Shown here piece after piece: positions 48,318 through 58,835 of a stretch of 64,000 nt of DNA (the stretch's first letter is position 1; each line of letters starts with the position of its first letter). The notes beneath the pieces were generated by a model. The model made no database searches, was not told the DNA's origin, and saw nothing but the letters and a program-made list of their open reading frames with translations. Both the position numbers and the translations under genes were made by a program. The DNA comes from Limnobacter sp. SAORIC-580 (GTDB lineage: Bacteria > Pseudomonadota > Gammaproteobacteria > Burkholderiales > Burkholderiaceae_B), in the NCBI RefSeq assembly GCF_013004065.1, contig NZ_CP053084.1, forward strand, positions 2,480,001 to 2,544,000. The letters are read 5' to 3'.

Positions 48318-49060
48318 GCCTGCACACTGCCAAACAAAGCCTTGGCTTTCGATTGGGTATTGTCTGAATCAGCCCCCAGCGCAATGCCTGTGAACATCAC
48401 AGGGCCTTCCGGCAGTTCTTTGCCGAAGGCTTTGCGGGCATCGGCCTGCAAATCCCTTCGTTCCGAAATCAACTCCGCGGCGCTGGCCGCATCACGCACA
48501 ACAATATTTCTCACACGGTCGGTGTAGGGATTGTCAAACACCTGTCCCACTTTTTCACCTGGCGAGCCCCACACATAACAAAGGGTGGCCGCGGGCAAAC
48601 GCTCGCCTGAGACAGTGCGCGCCGCAGCCAATGCAAGGCGGGTGCCCAAACCCAGTTTTCCTTCATCAATTTGAATAAAGGCACACACCTTCGCACCCGC
48701 GTCGTCGCCAGCCTTGGTTTGCAAATTCGCCTTGGTGGGTTGAGTCAATATTTGCCACTGCCAAGTCAAAGTGTTCAAAACTGTGGGTTTGGCAAAGGCA
48801 TACACCAGCGAGCCGTAGGCCATGTCAGCCTCGGCCTGCAACACAGTTTGATTGCCCTGCTTCAACAACTTGAATTGGGTTTGCGCCGCAATGTCAGGGT
48901 GGTACTGCGCTTTCCATGGCCCAGGAATTCCGGCAGCAGGGTCCGCAGGCCAGGGCTTTAGCACGCCCGCGCCCTGGGCCAGAGCACCGCTTGATATGCC
49001 TGCAACACCGAATAACAAAGCTGCTTTAAAAACACCCGTCATCAACACAAAACTGCGCAT
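48308..49060 (-). CDS. Exported DUF3047 family protein
   Basis: A 250-residue protein with a signal peptide (about 1-29, ending GALAQG) and the DUF3047 fold. Visible family features are LTWQWQI, the KVCAFIQID stretch, a CYVWGSPGEKVG block and the final GIALGADSDNTQSKAKALFG. The function of the family is unknown. It lies 21 bases downstream of the glycosyltransferase fusion on the same strand, so the two are probably co-transcribed. Confidence 0.85.
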   Translation of the reverse strand: MRSFVLMTGVFKAALLFGVAGISSGALAQGAGVLKPWPADPAAGIPGPWKAQYHPDIAAQTQFKLLKQGNQTVLQAEADMAYGSLVYAFAKPTVLNTLTWQWQILTQPTKANLQTKAGDDAGAKVCAFIQIDEGKLGLGTRLALAAARTVSGERLPAATLCYVWGSPGEKVGQVFDNPYTDRVRNIVVRDAASAAELISERRDLQADARKAFGKELPEGPVMFTGIALGADSDNTQSKAKALFGSVQAQP

Positions 49061-49081
49061 ACGAAACCCTTCAACACCTTT

Positions 49082-50434
49082 TTAATCGATACTTGAGTAA
49101 CGTACAGGCCAATCAACAGGTACACAACCCGATTCAATCGCCCGCCCCAAGTCAGCAGGCTCATCAATGTCCAGTTGCGATGACAACCACACAGCCCGCA
49201 AACCTTTACTCCTCAATGCGACGCGGGTTTGCTCCGCCACACGGGCAGTGCCCCACTCTATCAATTCAGAAAAAATTTCAGGCACAACGCGGTTGCAAGC
49301 CAAGGCCACATAGCCACCATCGTGTGCAGGCACGAAAGCCAGTCCCTGTTGCCGGGCAGTATCGATCAGTTCACGCAAATGGCTTGCTGTAAATTCGACT
49401 GCATCGGGCCCAAGAAGCACCACAAGCTCACTGCCGTTCAGATGCGTTTCAACCGCAGCTCGCATTCGCACGCCCAGGTGCCCTTCTGGTTGAACGTAAC
49501 ATTGAATGGCCCTGCCCTTCAGCAAGGTGGCCCACTCTTCGGGAGTACCGCCATCGGTCCACAGCGCCACATTCACGCCCTGTAACTTGTCCAAGGTACT
49601 CAACAACAAATATCGGGCAAACATCGCGCATTGCTCGGCACCCAGCATGGGGATCAACCTTGTTTTCACCCGGCCGGCCTGCGGATACTTGGCAAACACG
49701 GCCACAGTGACAGGCAACTTTTGCCGGGTGTCCGCATAAAGCCTTGCCAAGGTATCTGCGGACACTCCGCGCCAATATAAAAACCGGAAGCGCCACATCA
49801 ACACAATCGTTGCCCAAGCGCCGTTCACGTCCCATCGACGCCCCGACGTAAATACCGGGGAAGCAACTGCCACAAATTTTTGTGGTGCCACTCGCTTTAA
49901 GCGCTTGCACAGCTCAACGTCTTCCATCAGGGGCTGTTTTGGAAAACCTCCAACCTGATCGAACAACTTGCGACCAACAAACAAAGCCTGATCGCCTGTA
50001 CCAATTTTAGTCAGCCTTGACCGATGATTCATGAACCAGGACACCACTGGCAGCCACGCACTTTTGCCATCAATACACACATTGAAGCGGCCCCAAACGC
50101 TTGGATCCAACTTGAACAACAATGCCTGCCAAGCCGCCTTGGTCAACACTGTGTCTGCATGCAAAAAGAGCAGTACATCCCCACGGGCTTTTTCAGCACC
50201 CGCGTTCATTTGTTGCGCCCGCCCCTTGTTGCCTTGGATGGCAAGCACTTGCGGGTGTTCGGCCAAAGTTTGTAGAACTGGCCAACTCTGGTCAGTAGAG
50301 CCGCCGTCTACCAGCAACAACTCGTCACCTTGCCGAAGCAATTGAAGCAGCGCTTGAATTCGAGACAAAAAGGAATCATCGCCAGGCACCGGAACCTCGT
50401 TGTACACCGGCATGACAATAGAAATGGAGGGCAT
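49082..50434 (-). CDS. Two-domain glycosyltransferase: TIGR04283-type GT2 fused to TIGR04282/DUF2064
   Basis: A 450-residue cytosolic protein. The N-terminal half (about 1-230) is a family 2 glycosyltransferase with SIVMPVYNE, LLLVDGGSTDQSW and LLFLHADTVL. The C-terminal half (about 240-450) is a nucleotidyl/glycosyltransferase-like DUF2064 domain with AVFAKYPQAGRVKTRL and LGPDAVEFTASHL. These are usually two adjacent genes, so the fusion supports joint action. The substrate is not known. In the second domain LGPDAVE replaces the more common GxDxP motif, so its activity is uncertain. Confidence 0.88.
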   Translation of the reverse strand: MPSISIVMPVYNEVPVPGDDSFLSRIQALLQLLRQGDELLLVDGGSTDQSWPVLQTLAEHPQVLAIQGNKGRAQQMNAGAEKARGDVLLFLHADTVLTKAAWQALLFKLDPSVWGRFNVCIDGKSAWLPVVSWFMNHRSRLTKIGTGDQALFVGRKLFDQVGGFPKQPLMEDVELCKRLKRVAPQKFVAVASPVFTSGRRWDVNGAWATIVLMWRFRFLYWRGVSADTLARLYADTRQKLPVTVAVFAKYPQAGRVKTRLIPMLGAEQCAMFARYLLLSTLDKLQGVNVALWTDGGTPEEWATLLKGRAIQCYVQPEGHLGVRMRAAVETHLNGSELVVLLGPDAVEFTASHLRELIDTARQQGLAFVPAHDGGYVALACNRVVPEIFSELIEWGTARVAEQTRVALRSKGLRAVWLSSQLDIDEPADLGRAIESGCVPVDWPVRYSSID

Positions 50435-50448
50435 GGATAGATGCCGCT

Positions 50449-51945
50449 CTAAAAGAACAGGGAGGCCAGCCCCAGGAAAATGAAAAAGCCCATGCTGTCG
50501 GTGGTGAATGTGAGTAGCACTGAAGACCCCATTGCGGGATCCCGACCCATTTTCTCAAGGCCCAATGGCACAATAACGCCAATTAACGAACCCACGAGCA
50601 GGTTTAACATCACCGCCAGGGTCATCAACAAACCCAGCATTACCGCATTCGGCGACCCAAAATACAGTCCCCAGGCAGCAAGGCCGGCCACACTGCCCCA
50701 CACCAAACCATTCAGTCCGGCAATGGCCAGCTCTTTTTTCAACAACAGTTTGAAGTTGGCCGCAGTTACTTGGCCCAAGGCCAGGGAACGGATCATCAAG
50801 GTCATTGTCTGATTGCCGGAATTACCGGCAATGCCCGCCACAATCGGCATGAGTGTGGCCAAGGCGACCACTTTGGCAATTGTGCCCTCGAAAGTGTCGA
50901 TGACACGGCTTGCAAAGAAAGCGGTACACAGGTTTAAACCCAACCACAGCCAACGGTTTTTAGCAGACTCCCACACCGAGGCGAACAAGTCTTCTTCTTC
51001 ACGCAAACCCGCACTGGACAGCAAATCTGCTTCGCTTTCTTCGCGAATCACATCCACCACTTCGTTCACGGTGAGGCGACCGATCAACTTGCCAGATGGG
51101 TCGAGCACGGGGGCAGAAACCAGGTCATAACGCTCAAAGGCCTGCGCAGCCTCATAGGCATCATCCAGTGCCGACAACATCAGCACCTCGCGGCTCATTA
51201 CCTCACTCACAAGGGTTTCCGGTTCATTGACCAACAAACGGTCCAAAGGCAAACTGCCCTTGAAATGATCCACACGATCCACCACAAACACTTGGTCAGT
51301 TTGATCTGGCAGCTCGTCGAACCGGCGCAGGTAACGCAACACCACTTCCAGTGTCACATCGTCGCGAATGGTCACCATGTCGAAGTCCATGCGCGCACCC
51401 ACGGTGTCTTCGGGGTAACTCATGGCGGCGCGCAGTTGCTCGCGCTCCTCAAGACTCAAACTGCTGGCCAGCTTTTCCACCACATCGCGTGGCAAGTCAG
51501 GGGCCAATTCCGCAATTTCATCGGCATCCAGCGATTCCGTGGCAGCGAACAATTCTTCGCTGTCCATCGATTTAATCAGGCTTTCTCGAACCGCGTCGCT
51601 CAGCTCAAGAAGAATGTCACCGTCGCGATCGGAGCGCACCAAACCCCAAACCAGCATCCGCTCTTCTTGGGGCAGACTTTCAAGTACATAGGCCACGTCG
51701 GCCGGGTGAAGCAAATAAAGCTTGTTGCCCAGCTCAGTCAGGTGCTGGCGGTGCACCAGCTCCTCAACCAAACTTTGCCGCTCGGGATTGACCGTGGTTT
51801 GCTGGTTGTGAACAACACTCTCGATTACTTTTTGTTTGCGCAACAAGGCCTGCACTTCGGCCAACGCCCGTTGTGCATCATCGAGATCGTGAGGCAGCTC
51901 AATGGCTGGCTCTTGATCGTGGTAATCGATGTTTTGTTCGCTCAA
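50449..51945 (-). CDS. mgtE: Magnesium transporter MgtE
   Basis: Mg2+ channel with a cytosolic gate. The protein has an N domain (about 20-140), two CBS domains (about 145-270, with MSREVLMLSALDDAYEAA) and a C-terminal membrane domain of five helices (about 300-498) with the pore motif NSGNQTMTLMIRSLALG. No ATG exists near the N-terminus. TTG 51945 (MSEQNIDYHDQ) with AGGG eight bases upstream is preferred over TTG 51966. It follows the antiporter gene directly. Confidence 0.93.
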   Translation of the reverse strand: MSEQNIDYHDQEPAIELPHDLDDAQRALAEVQALLRKQKVIESVVHNQQTTVNPERQSLVEELVHRQHLTELGNKLYLLHPADVAYVLESLPQEERMLVWGLVRSDRDGDILLELSDAVRESLIKSMDSEELFAATESLDADEIAELAPDLPRDVVEKLASSLSLEEREQLRAAMSYPEDTVGARMDFDMVTIRDDVTLEVVLRYLRRFDELPDQTDQVFVVDRVDHFKGSLPLDRLLVNEPETLVSEVMSREVLMLSALDDAYEAAQAFERYDLVSAPVLDPSGKLIGRLTVNEVVDVIREESEADLLSSAGLREEEDLFASVWESAKNRWLWLGLNLCTAFFASRVIDTFEGTIAKVVALATLMPIVAGIAGNSGNQTMTLMIRSLALGQVTAANFKLLLKKELAIAGLNGLVWGSVAGLAAWGLYFGSPNAVMLGLLMTLAVMLNLLVGSLIGVIVPLGLEKMGRDPAMGSSVLLTFTTDSMGFFIFLGLASLFF

Positions 51946-51966
51946 ACCAATCGCCCTGAAAGTCAA

Positions 51967-53226
51967 TTACAAAAACTGGAAAGCCACCACAGCCACCAGC
52001 GTAGGCCCGAGTGCAGCCAAAAACAACTTGCCCGCATTGATTGAGCCGTCGTTGAAATACTTTTGCAAAATGGCAAAACCAGCCGGGTTGGGCGCATTTG
52101 CAATCACGGTTAAACCACCCCCGGTTACAGCACCAGCCACCAAAGCATATTTGAACTGATCATCCACACCTTCAACCAGTGAGCCAAGGTAAGTCAAGGC
52201 TGCGTTGTCTGTAATTGCCGTCAACGCAGTGGCTCCGTAATACAACGCTGTGGGGCTCATGCCCTTCAAAGTGTCTTGTAACCACCAGGCCTGCATGCCA
52301 CCCAATACCACCAAACCAGCCAGAAAGAATGCAACCATCAACCCTTCTTTCAAAATCAGCTTGTCTTGATAGCGGCTGTAAGCAGTTGTATATCCGAGGA
52401 AGAACAAGAACAAGCCCATGAACATCGCTGCATGGTGGGCAAACACCACAACACCCACCAGAAACAACAGGTGAGTAGCAATAACCCACACGGGCATGTC
52501 TTCTTTGGGACCGTTTTCGGCAGGCTTTTTCATGGCGGTCAGTTCTTTGGCGAACAAGAAGGTGAGTACCGTCGCGTTCACAAACACAGCAATCGCGGCT
52601 TTCCAGCCGAACATGGTCAACATGTATTGCATGTCAAAGCCCCATTTGGCCGCCACCATCAACACAGGCGGTGCAGCAAAGGGCGTTAAGGTGCCACCAA
52701 TTGAAATATTGACAAACAGCACACCGAGAGTGCCGTACATCAATTTGTTGCTGATACCTTGCGTGTAAAACCGGTCGCGCAGTAAAAAGGCCGCCAGTGT
52801 CATGGCTGCAGGCTCAGTGATGAACGAGCCCAACAACGGTACGATGGACAAAGTGGTAAAAAAGTAAGCCACTTGCCTGTCAATTGGAATGACAGAAGCC
52901 ACCACGCGCACAATGCGACCAGCCAGCACCAGGATTGGCTTGCTGGCCGCAATCACCATAATCGCAAATACGAATAAAGGTTCGGTGTAATTGCGCGTGT
53001 CTACGTATTCAATTGCGCTGGTTTGACCAATGATGAAAAACATGAACACAACCAGCACCATGGCCCAAAAGCCAAACACGGCCTCCACTTCACCCAGCAA
53101 ATGCCACAAGCCCGAATGATTTGGCTGCGAGTGCGCCAGGCGCTCAAAGTATTTGGTTGAAAAGGTGTGAATGACAGCAATCGCAAAAAGAATCGCGCCA
53201 ATCAGTTCAATGGTGGTCGGGTTCAT
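51967..53226 (-). CDS. Putative Na+/H+ antiporter
   Basis: A 419-residue inner-membrane protein with about 11 hydrophobic helices. It resembles the putative Na+/H+ antiporter family related to ion transporters of the ArsB/NhaD type. It has VEAVFGFWAM near residue 48, FITEPAAMTLAAFLLRDRF and the acidic NAALTYLGSLVEG region in the second half. Ion specificity is inferred from the family only. mgtE follows with no gap beyond its start region, suggesting a cation-homeostasis pair. Confidence 0.8.
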   Translation of the reverse strand: MNPTTIELIGAILFAIAVIHTFSTKYFERLAHSQPNHSGLWHLLGEVEAVFGFWAMVLVVFMFFIIGQTSAIEYVDTRNYTEPLFVFAIMVIAASKPILVLAGRIVRVVASVIPIDRQVAYFFTTLSIVPLLGSFITEPAAMTLAAFLLRDRFYTQGISNKLMYGTLGVLFVNISIGGTLTPFAAPPVLMVAAKWGFDMQYMLTMFGWKAAIAVFVNATVLTFLFAKELTAMKKPAENGPKEDMPVWVIATHLLFLVGVVVFAHHAAMFMGLFLFFLGYTTAYSRYQDKLILKEGLMVAFFLAGLVVLGGMQAWWLQDTLKGMSPTALYYGATALTAITDNAALTYLGSLVEGVDDQFKYALVAGAVTGGGLTVIANAPNPAGFAILQKYFNDGSINAGKLFLAALGPTLVAVVAFQFL

Positions 53227-53256
53227 CTCACTTCCCTTTTTGTTTATTGTTTGTTT

Positions 53257-55050
53257 TTAGTTGGCAGAAAAAAACACCTTGTCGTGTGCATCAACCACTT
53301 TCGCCACAGGCACCCAGCCTCGCAAACTATTGATCAGCCACACTTCTTCAGCGCGTTGCAAGTCTTGCACATTCAGCGTGGTTTGCCGAATCGTATTTTC
53401 CCTTAAAAGGCGGGCACGCAACACCCCGGGCAACAAATAAGTACCGGCGCTTTCGCAAATTTGTGGTGTTAACCACTCGCCATCAATTTTCAACACCACA
53501 TTGCAGCGGCAGGTTTCAGTCAACAAACCTTGCGAATTGAAAAGTAGAACATCAAAAGCACCATTCGCCTGATTCTGAAAATACTCATACTCAGGTCGGT
53601 ACGTGGTTTTGTGAAGCACAAACTCGGGCTTGCCTTGCATGGCTGAATCGGCCAAACGAAGCAGCACGGGAGTCAAATCCTGTTCCAGTTCATGCAGTTC
53701 AATTCGCGTGTCCCCGCAAGCATCCAGCAAACAACGTGCACGGAAAACGCCATGAGTATGTTTGTGCGCCACTGCATCCAGGTTCAATCGAACCCGTTGC
53801 TCATCGAATAAAAAAGAAAACTGCTTGGCTGCGCCTTCCATTCTCTCCAGATGATCGTCCAGATGAATCCACTTCCCATTCTCCAGGCGCAAAGTTTCAA
53901 GCACCTGAAAGTCGCAAGTGGCCTCACGTAGAAAGGTAGTTTTTTGCCACCACTCTTTTTTCTCATCGCTTGCGGTGGAATACCAGGTGATACCGCTGCC
54001 CACACCGTACTCCAGTTCATCTGCCTGTTCTATGACAGTACGAATCGGTACGTTGAATTGAACCCCACCACCCGGGCTCAGCACACCAAGCGCCCCGCAA
54101 TACAATTTTCGGGGCGCTTGTTCCCATTGCGCGATACGCAACATGGCCTGCGATTTGGGCGCACCCGTCACACTGCCACAAGGAAAAAGAGCCTCAAACA
54201 AATCCAGCAAAGTAGTACCCGGCAAAGTTCGCCCAGAAATACTGGAGGTCATTTGATCGACAGTGGGCAGATGCATGACATCGAACAGGGAGCGTACTTG
54301 AACTGACTTTGGCTGGCAGACCTTGGCCATGTCGTTTCGCAACAAGTCAACAATCATCACATTCTCGGCACGGTCTTTTTCACTGTCACTCAGTACATCC
54401 AGACCACCCAGCACAGGCCTTCGGGTCCCCTTCATGGGTGCGGTTTGCAGCTCATTGCCGTCCCACCGAAAAAACAGCTCGGGCGACAAACTGATTGCGT
54501 TGAACACGCTGCCGCGCAGAAAAAAACTTTGGGGTGCAGACTGGCTTGCGTAGAGATGCTGGAAAACAGCCCATGCATCCAGTCGCGGATTGGCTGCCTT
54601 AAGCCGTGTGGTCAGATTGATTTGATAGAACTCGCCCGCCTCAATGGCCTGCCTCACCTGCTTGTAGGTTTCTTGATAACGCTGAGCCGTTTGTTGATCC
54701 AGCCAAGGCATGAATTTGGACGCCGAGGGCAATTGCTGCAACTGCGATTTGCCCAGCACGCTCACCTGGTTCGGTTCAAAAGCATGAAACTCGAGCAATG
54801 GGAAATTGTGTGGCATGCAAACCGGCAAAGCTGCATCGAAAACCGGAGCAGCTTCATAGCTTAGGCCACCCACCACATACAAACCCTGTTTGGACCACTC
54901 GTGGGCCTGCTCAATCATGCCGCGTACTTCGTTTGCATCGAAGGTACTGAGCACCCGAACCGGTTTGCCGTGCGCGACACAAAGACCGTCATCACCCTCG
55001 GCCTGGGTCATCCTGGCATGCCAAGCAGCAGAAACCAAAGGTGAATGCAT
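53257..55050 (-). CDS. pabBC: Aminodeoxychorismate synthase component I / 4-amino-4-deoxychorismate lyase fusion
   Basis: Makes p-aminobenzoate for folate. Residues about 1-345 are the chorismate-binding PabB domain, with GEFYQINLT, PMKGTRRP, and the GSVTGAPKSQAM block. Residues about 375-597 are a PabC-type class IV pyridoxal-phosphate lyase, with LETLRLENGKW, FNSQGLLTETCRCNV and LLPGVLRARLL. The fusion is common in bacteria. The glutaminase subunit PabA is not nearby. Confidence 0.92.
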   Translation of the reverse strand: MHSPLVSAAWHARMTQAEGDDGLCVAHGKPVRVLSTFDANEVRGMIEQAHEWSKQGLYVVGGLSYEAAPVFDAALPVCMPHNFPLLEFHAFEPNQVSVLGKSQLQQLPSASKFMPWLDQQTAQRYQETYKQVRQAIEAGEFYQINLTTRLKAANPRLDAWAVFQHLYASQSAPQSFFLRGSVFNAISLSPELFFRWDGNELQTAPMKGTRRPVLGGLDVLSDSEKDRAENVMIVDLLRNDMAKVCQPKSVQVRSLFDVMHLPTVDQMTSSISGRTLPGTTLLDLFEALFPCGSVTGAPKSQAMLRIAQWEQAPRKLYCGALGVLSPGGGVQFNVPIRTVIEQADELEYGVGSGITWYSTASDEKKEWWQKTTFLREATCDFQVLETLRLENGKWIHLDDHLERMEGAAKQFSFLFDEQRVRLNLDAVAHKHTHGVFRARCLLDACGDTRIELHELEQDLTPVLLRLADSAMQGKPEFVLHKTTYRPEYEYFQNQANGAFDVLLFNSQGLLTETCRCNVVLKIDGEWLTPQICESAGTYLLPGVLRARLLRENTIRQTTLNVQDLQRAEEVWLINSLRGWVPVAKVVDAHDKVFFSAN

Positions 55051-55108
55051 GGGGGAAAACGCCTGAACTGCCTCGAAGCGCTAATTGTAACGCGGCTTGG
55101 GGCGGAAC

Positions 55109-56311
55109 TCAGCGGCCTGACTGACCCAGATGGAAGAACTCGTACACTGCATCTTTCTTGGCAATCGTGTCGGCGATACCCATTCGAATCAACTCGCGGG
55201 TGTAATTGGCCTCAAACAGCAAATAACTGGCCAAAGACGAACCACTGGCCTCCGTGGCTCCCAATGCGGACAACAGGGTGCGCACGGGTCGGGGCAGATC
55301 TTGCGTGTGACGTGCCGCAATTTCGTCAATCCGTTCTGAGGGTGAAATCACCAACAGCTCAATCGGTTTCAATGTGGTTTTCGTGGCCATCTCGGGAGGC
55401 AACAAGCCCAGGGTTTTGTTCACCCGGCTTAAACGCTCAATGTCGATCGACAAACTGTCCAGAAAAATGGAAGCCATGGCATGGCCCGCAATTTGAGCCA
55501 AACTGGGATATGCATTTTGAATTTCAACACGCTGGGTGTGGTCTTTGTCCGATTGACTGGAACCAATCACCATCACTCGGTTTGCACCCAAATGAATTGC
55601 TGGGCTAATTGGGGCCAGTTGGCGAATAGAACCATCGCCAAAGTGCTCCATTTGCCCTTCAATGTTCAGCTTCACCGCGGGAAAGACAAAAGGAATTGCT
55701 GCGGAGGCCAACAAGTGCTCGACTGTAATACGGTCAGGCAATGCCACTCTTTGCGTTCTGGCCCAGCTCTCGATCACTTTCTGGGTTTGAAAGAAGGTCA
55801 CGCTACGGCCTGAGCTGTAGCTGGAAGCGGTCACCGCCAAAGCGTGAATTGTGCCGTTCTCAAGCGCCTCGTCCAGTCTTCGGAAATGCAACAACTGATG
55901 AAGCAGGTGTGACAGCGGAGAATTATCGAGCAAGCACTTGGGGCGCTTGCGCAGCATCCAACCTATCGACAGCGCAGACAACCAACGCGCACCGGTGCGA
56001 ATAATACCCAAGGAATCAGAGCGGAATACTTGATCGGAACTGAAGTTCTCCCAAACCTTGAGCATTCGATCGGTGGACTGATAAAAATTGCGCCCCGCGC
56101 AGGCCAGGGCCGCTGCATTGATTGCACCGGCTGAAGTGCCGCACAAAATTTTGAACGGAAAATCGAATTCGCGCTTGTTTTCTTGCTCAAACCACTTGGC
56201 TAGCTGATGCAACACACCCACCTGATAGGCAGCCCGTGCGCCACCGCCTGACAACACCAGTCCGGTGATGTCATCGTGCTCTTCAGTGTGAAATGTGTCT
56301 TGGTCGCTCAT
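55109..56311 (-). CDS. Patatin-like phospholipase
   Basis: Cytosolic serine lipid hydrolase of the patatin/RssA type with a Ser-Asp dyad. ATG 56311 is preferred over GTG 56329 and gives 400 residues. The oxyanion loop is SGGGARAAYQ (21-30), the nucleophile S60 lies in CGTSAG, and the aspartate is in HFGDGSIRQ (DGS instead of the common DGG/A). A C-terminal region of about 130 residues is family-specific. The substrate is unknown. maeB lies upstream beyond a terminator. Confidence 0.9.
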   Translation of the reverse strand: MSDQDTFHTEEHDDITGLVLSGGGARAAYQVGVLHQLAKWFEQENKREFDFPFKILCGTSAGAINAAALACAGRNFYQSTDRMLKVWENFSSDQVFRSDSLGIIRTGARWLSALSIGWMLRKRPKCLLDNSPLSHLLHQLLHFRRLDEALENGTIHALAVTASSYSSGRSVTFFQTQKVIESWARTQRVALPDRITVEHLLASAAIPFVFPAVKLNIEGQMEHFGDGSIRQLAPISPAIHLGANRVMVIGSSQSDKDHTQRVEIQNAYPSLAQIAGHAMASIFLDSLSIDIERLSRVNKTLGLLPPEMATKTTLKPIELLVISPSERIDEIAARHTQDLPRPVRTLLSALGATEASGSSLASYLLFEANYTRELIRMGIADTIAKKDAVYEFFHLGQSGR

Positions 56312-56342
56312 GAAACCATTGTGCGACACATTTCGAATAAGT

Positions 56343-56386
56343 TAAAACAAAAACAGGCGTGTCTTGCACGCCCATTTGTTGTTTTA
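56343..56386 (-). terminator. Rho-independent terminator of maeB
   Basis: On the minus strand GGCGTG and CACGCC form a six-pair core with a five-base loop, followed by TGTTTTTGTTTT. The A/T flanks can extend the stem. It lies ten bases past the maeB stop and before the patatin start. Confidence 0.8.
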
Positions 56387-56396
56387 AAGCGCTACT

Positions 56397-58712
56397 TTAA
56401 AGCGAACTAACCCGCTCTGAATTTGCATCAAGAACAGCCAGTGCAGTCATGTTGACAATACGACGCACTGTGGCGGAAGCAGTCAAGATGTGAACCGGTT
56501 TGTCGGAGCCCAACAAAATTGGCCCCACGGCAATGCCGTTGCCAGCCGCCGACTTTAGCAGGTTGTATGAAATATTGGCTGCGTCAATATTTGGACACAC
56601 GAGCAAATTGGCTTCACCAGTCAAGGTGGAACCCGAGAAAATGGTATTACGCACCTGCTCATCAATGGCGCAATCACCGTGCATTTCGCCATCAACTTCC
56701 AGCCAGGGTGCAATGTTGCGAAGAATTTGAAGCGCCTCACGCATCTTCACGGCGGAAGGCTGGTTGCTGGAACCGAAGTTGGAGTGCGACAACAATGCAG
56801 CTTTGGGCTGCACACCCAAGCGCAGCATTTCCTCGGCAGCCATCAAGGTGATTTCAGCAATTTGCTCGGCTGTGGGATCGTAATTCACATGGGTGTCTAC
56901 CAAAAACACCTGGCGGTTGGTCAACATCAGGCCGTTCATGGCACCGTATGTGTTGCAGCCTGCGCGGCGACCCAGTACCTGGTCCACATAGTGCAAATGC
57001 AAGGAGTGGGTACCAAAGGTTCCGCAGATCATGCCGTCCGCATTGCCTTTGTGAATCATCATGGAGCCAATCAGAGTGTGGCGGCGGCGCATTTCAATTT
57101 TCGCGTAGGCCTCTGTGACACCCTTGCGCTTGGTCAAGTCGTGGTACATACGCCAGTAGTCTTTGTATCGCTCATCGTACTCAGGGTTAATCAACTCAAA
57201 ATCAACACCGGGCTTAATGCGCAGGCCAAAGCGCTCCAGGCGGCGTTCAATTACAGCAGGGCGACCAATCATGATTGGCTTGGCTATTGCTTCATCGACC
57301 ACCACTTGCACCGCACGCATCACACGCTCATCTTCGCCCTCTGCAAATACAATGCGGGAGGTTTGCGGTGTTTCGGCCACACAACGTTTGGCCACCGCAA
57401 AAATTGGCTTCATGAACGTGCCAGAGTGATACACGAACTGCTGTAACTGATCCTTGTAAGCTTCCAAATCGGCGATTGGGCGCGTGGCCACACCGCTTTC
57501 CATGGCTGCTTTGGCCACAGCGGGTGCAATGTGCACAATCAAGCGGGGATCGAAAGGCTTCGGAATCAGGTATTCGGGACCAAAACTCAGGTTTTGGGTG
57601 CGATAAGCGGAGGCGACTACATCCGATTGTTCTTTGCGAGCCAGTTCGGCGACAGCTCGAACTGCCGCGATTTCCATTTCTTTGGTAATGGTGGTTGCGC
57701 CCACATCAAGCGCTCCCCTGAAAATAAAGGGGAAGCACAGCACGTTGTTCACCTGGTTCGGGTAGTCGGTGCGACCCGTACACATAATGGCATCGTCGCG
57801 GACTTCCTTCACCTGCTCGGGCAAAATTTCCGGTGTTGGGTTGGCCAAGGCCAAAATCAGGGGTTTGGCCGCCATGGCACGCACCATGTCTTGCTTCAAG
57901 ACACCGCCCGCTGACAAGCCCAAAAACACATCAGCGTCTTTGATTACGTCAGCCAACACACGCGCATCCGTTTGCTGCGCAAACAAATCTTTGTCAGGGT
58001 CCATGTTGGTGGTGCGGCCTTTGTAAACCACACCATCAATGTCGGTGACCCACACATTCTTGCGCGGAAGGCCCAACTCGACGAGCAACTCGAGGCAGGC
58101 CAGGGCCGCAGCACCTGCGCCAGACACCACAAACTTCACTTCATCCAGTTTTTTACCGATTACTTCAAGACCATTCAAAATGGCCGCGCCCACTACAATC
58201 GCAGTGCCGTGCTGGTCATCGTGAAATACAGGAATATTCATGCGCCCGCGCAAGGCACGCTCAACCTTGAAACAGTCTGGTGCCTTGATGTCTTCAAGGT
58301 TGATGCCGCCGAATGTGGGCTCCAGCGATGCAATGATCTCGATCAGCTTGTCGGGGTCGTTCTCGTTGATTTCAATGTCGAACACATCAATACCGGCAAA
58401 CTTCTTGAACAGCACTGCCTTGCCTTCCATCACGGGTTTGGCAGCCAAGGGGCCGATGTTGCCCAAACCGAGCACTGCTGTACCGTTGGTAACCACACCC
58501 ACCAGGTTTGCCTTGGCGGTGTAACGCACCGCATTGAGGGGGTCTGCCTCGATTTCTTCGCAGGCTGCTGCAACACCTGGAGAATAGGCCAATGCCAGGT
58601 CACGCTGGTTGACCAGGCTTTTTGTCGCCGAAATCTGCAATTTCCCAGGCTTTGGAAATTCATGATATTCAAGGGCGGCCTGCCTGAAGCGCTGATCCAT
58701 TGGTTGAGCCAT
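56397..58712 (-). CDS. maeB: NADP-dependent malic enzyme with phosphotransacetylase-like domain
   Basis: Oxidatively decarboxylates malate to pyruvate with NADP+. The 771-residue MaeB type has an N-terminal malic domain (about 1-160, with [11 protein letters not shown] and [11 protein letters not shown]), an NAD-binding domain (about 165-430) and a C-terminal phosphotransacetylase-like domain (about 440-771). The last domain usually senses acetyl-CoA and lacks transferase activity. It is divergent from the aminotransferase gene. Confidence 0.96.
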   Translation of the reverse strand: MAQPMDQRFRQAALEYHEFPKPGKLQISATKSLVNQRDLALAYSPGVAAACEEIEADPLNAVRYTAKANLVGVVTNGTAVLGLGNIGPLAAKPVMEGKAVLFKKFAGIDVFDIEINENDPDKLIEIIASLEPTFGGINLEDIKAPDCFKVERALRGRMNIPVFHDDQHGTAIVVGAAILNGLEVIGKKLDEVKFVVSGAGAAALACLELLVELGLPRKNVWVTDIDGVVYKGRTTNMDPDKDLFAQQTDARVLADVIKDADVFLGLSAGGVLKQDMVRAMAAKPLILALANPTPEILPEQVKEVRDDAIMCTGRTDYPNQVNNVLCFPFIFRGALDVGATTITKEMEIAAVRAVAELARKEQSDVVASAYRTQNLSFGPEYLIPKPFDPRLIVHIAPAVAKAAMESGVATRPIADLEAYKDQLQQFVYHSGTFMKPIFAVAKRCVAETPQTSRIVFAEGEDERVMRAVQVVVDEAIAKPIMIGRPAVIERRLERFGLRIKPGVDFELINPEYDERYKDYWRMYHDLTKRKGVTEAYAKIEMRRRHTLIGSMMIHKGNADGMICGTFGTHSLHLHYVDQVLGRRAGCNTYGAMNGLMLTNRQVFLVDTHVNYDPTAEQIAEITLMAAEEMLRLGVQPKAALLSHSNFGSSNQPSAVKMREALQILRNIAPWLEVDGEMHGDCAIDEQVRNTIFSGSTLTGEANLLVCPNIDAANISYNLLKSAAGNGIAVGPILLGSDKPVHILTASATVRRIVNMTALAVLDANSERVSSL

Positions 58713-58835
58713 ATAATCTTCTCTTTGAGGTGAACAACAGAACCGAAAATTATAGGCTCAGCCAGTGAAGCTGTCCCTAGGGGTTTCCACAAATCGCGCA
58801 ACTTGTTCGCGCCACTCACTAACAATGGTGAAGAA

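Noticed and set aside
58773..58783. Recurring CCCCTA/TAGGGG motifs in several gaps (near 5428, 16286, 23330, 37410, 58774)
   Set aside because: A six-base motif of this kind is expected many times by chance in 64 kb; only the 37409-37424 site has convincing symmetry and position.
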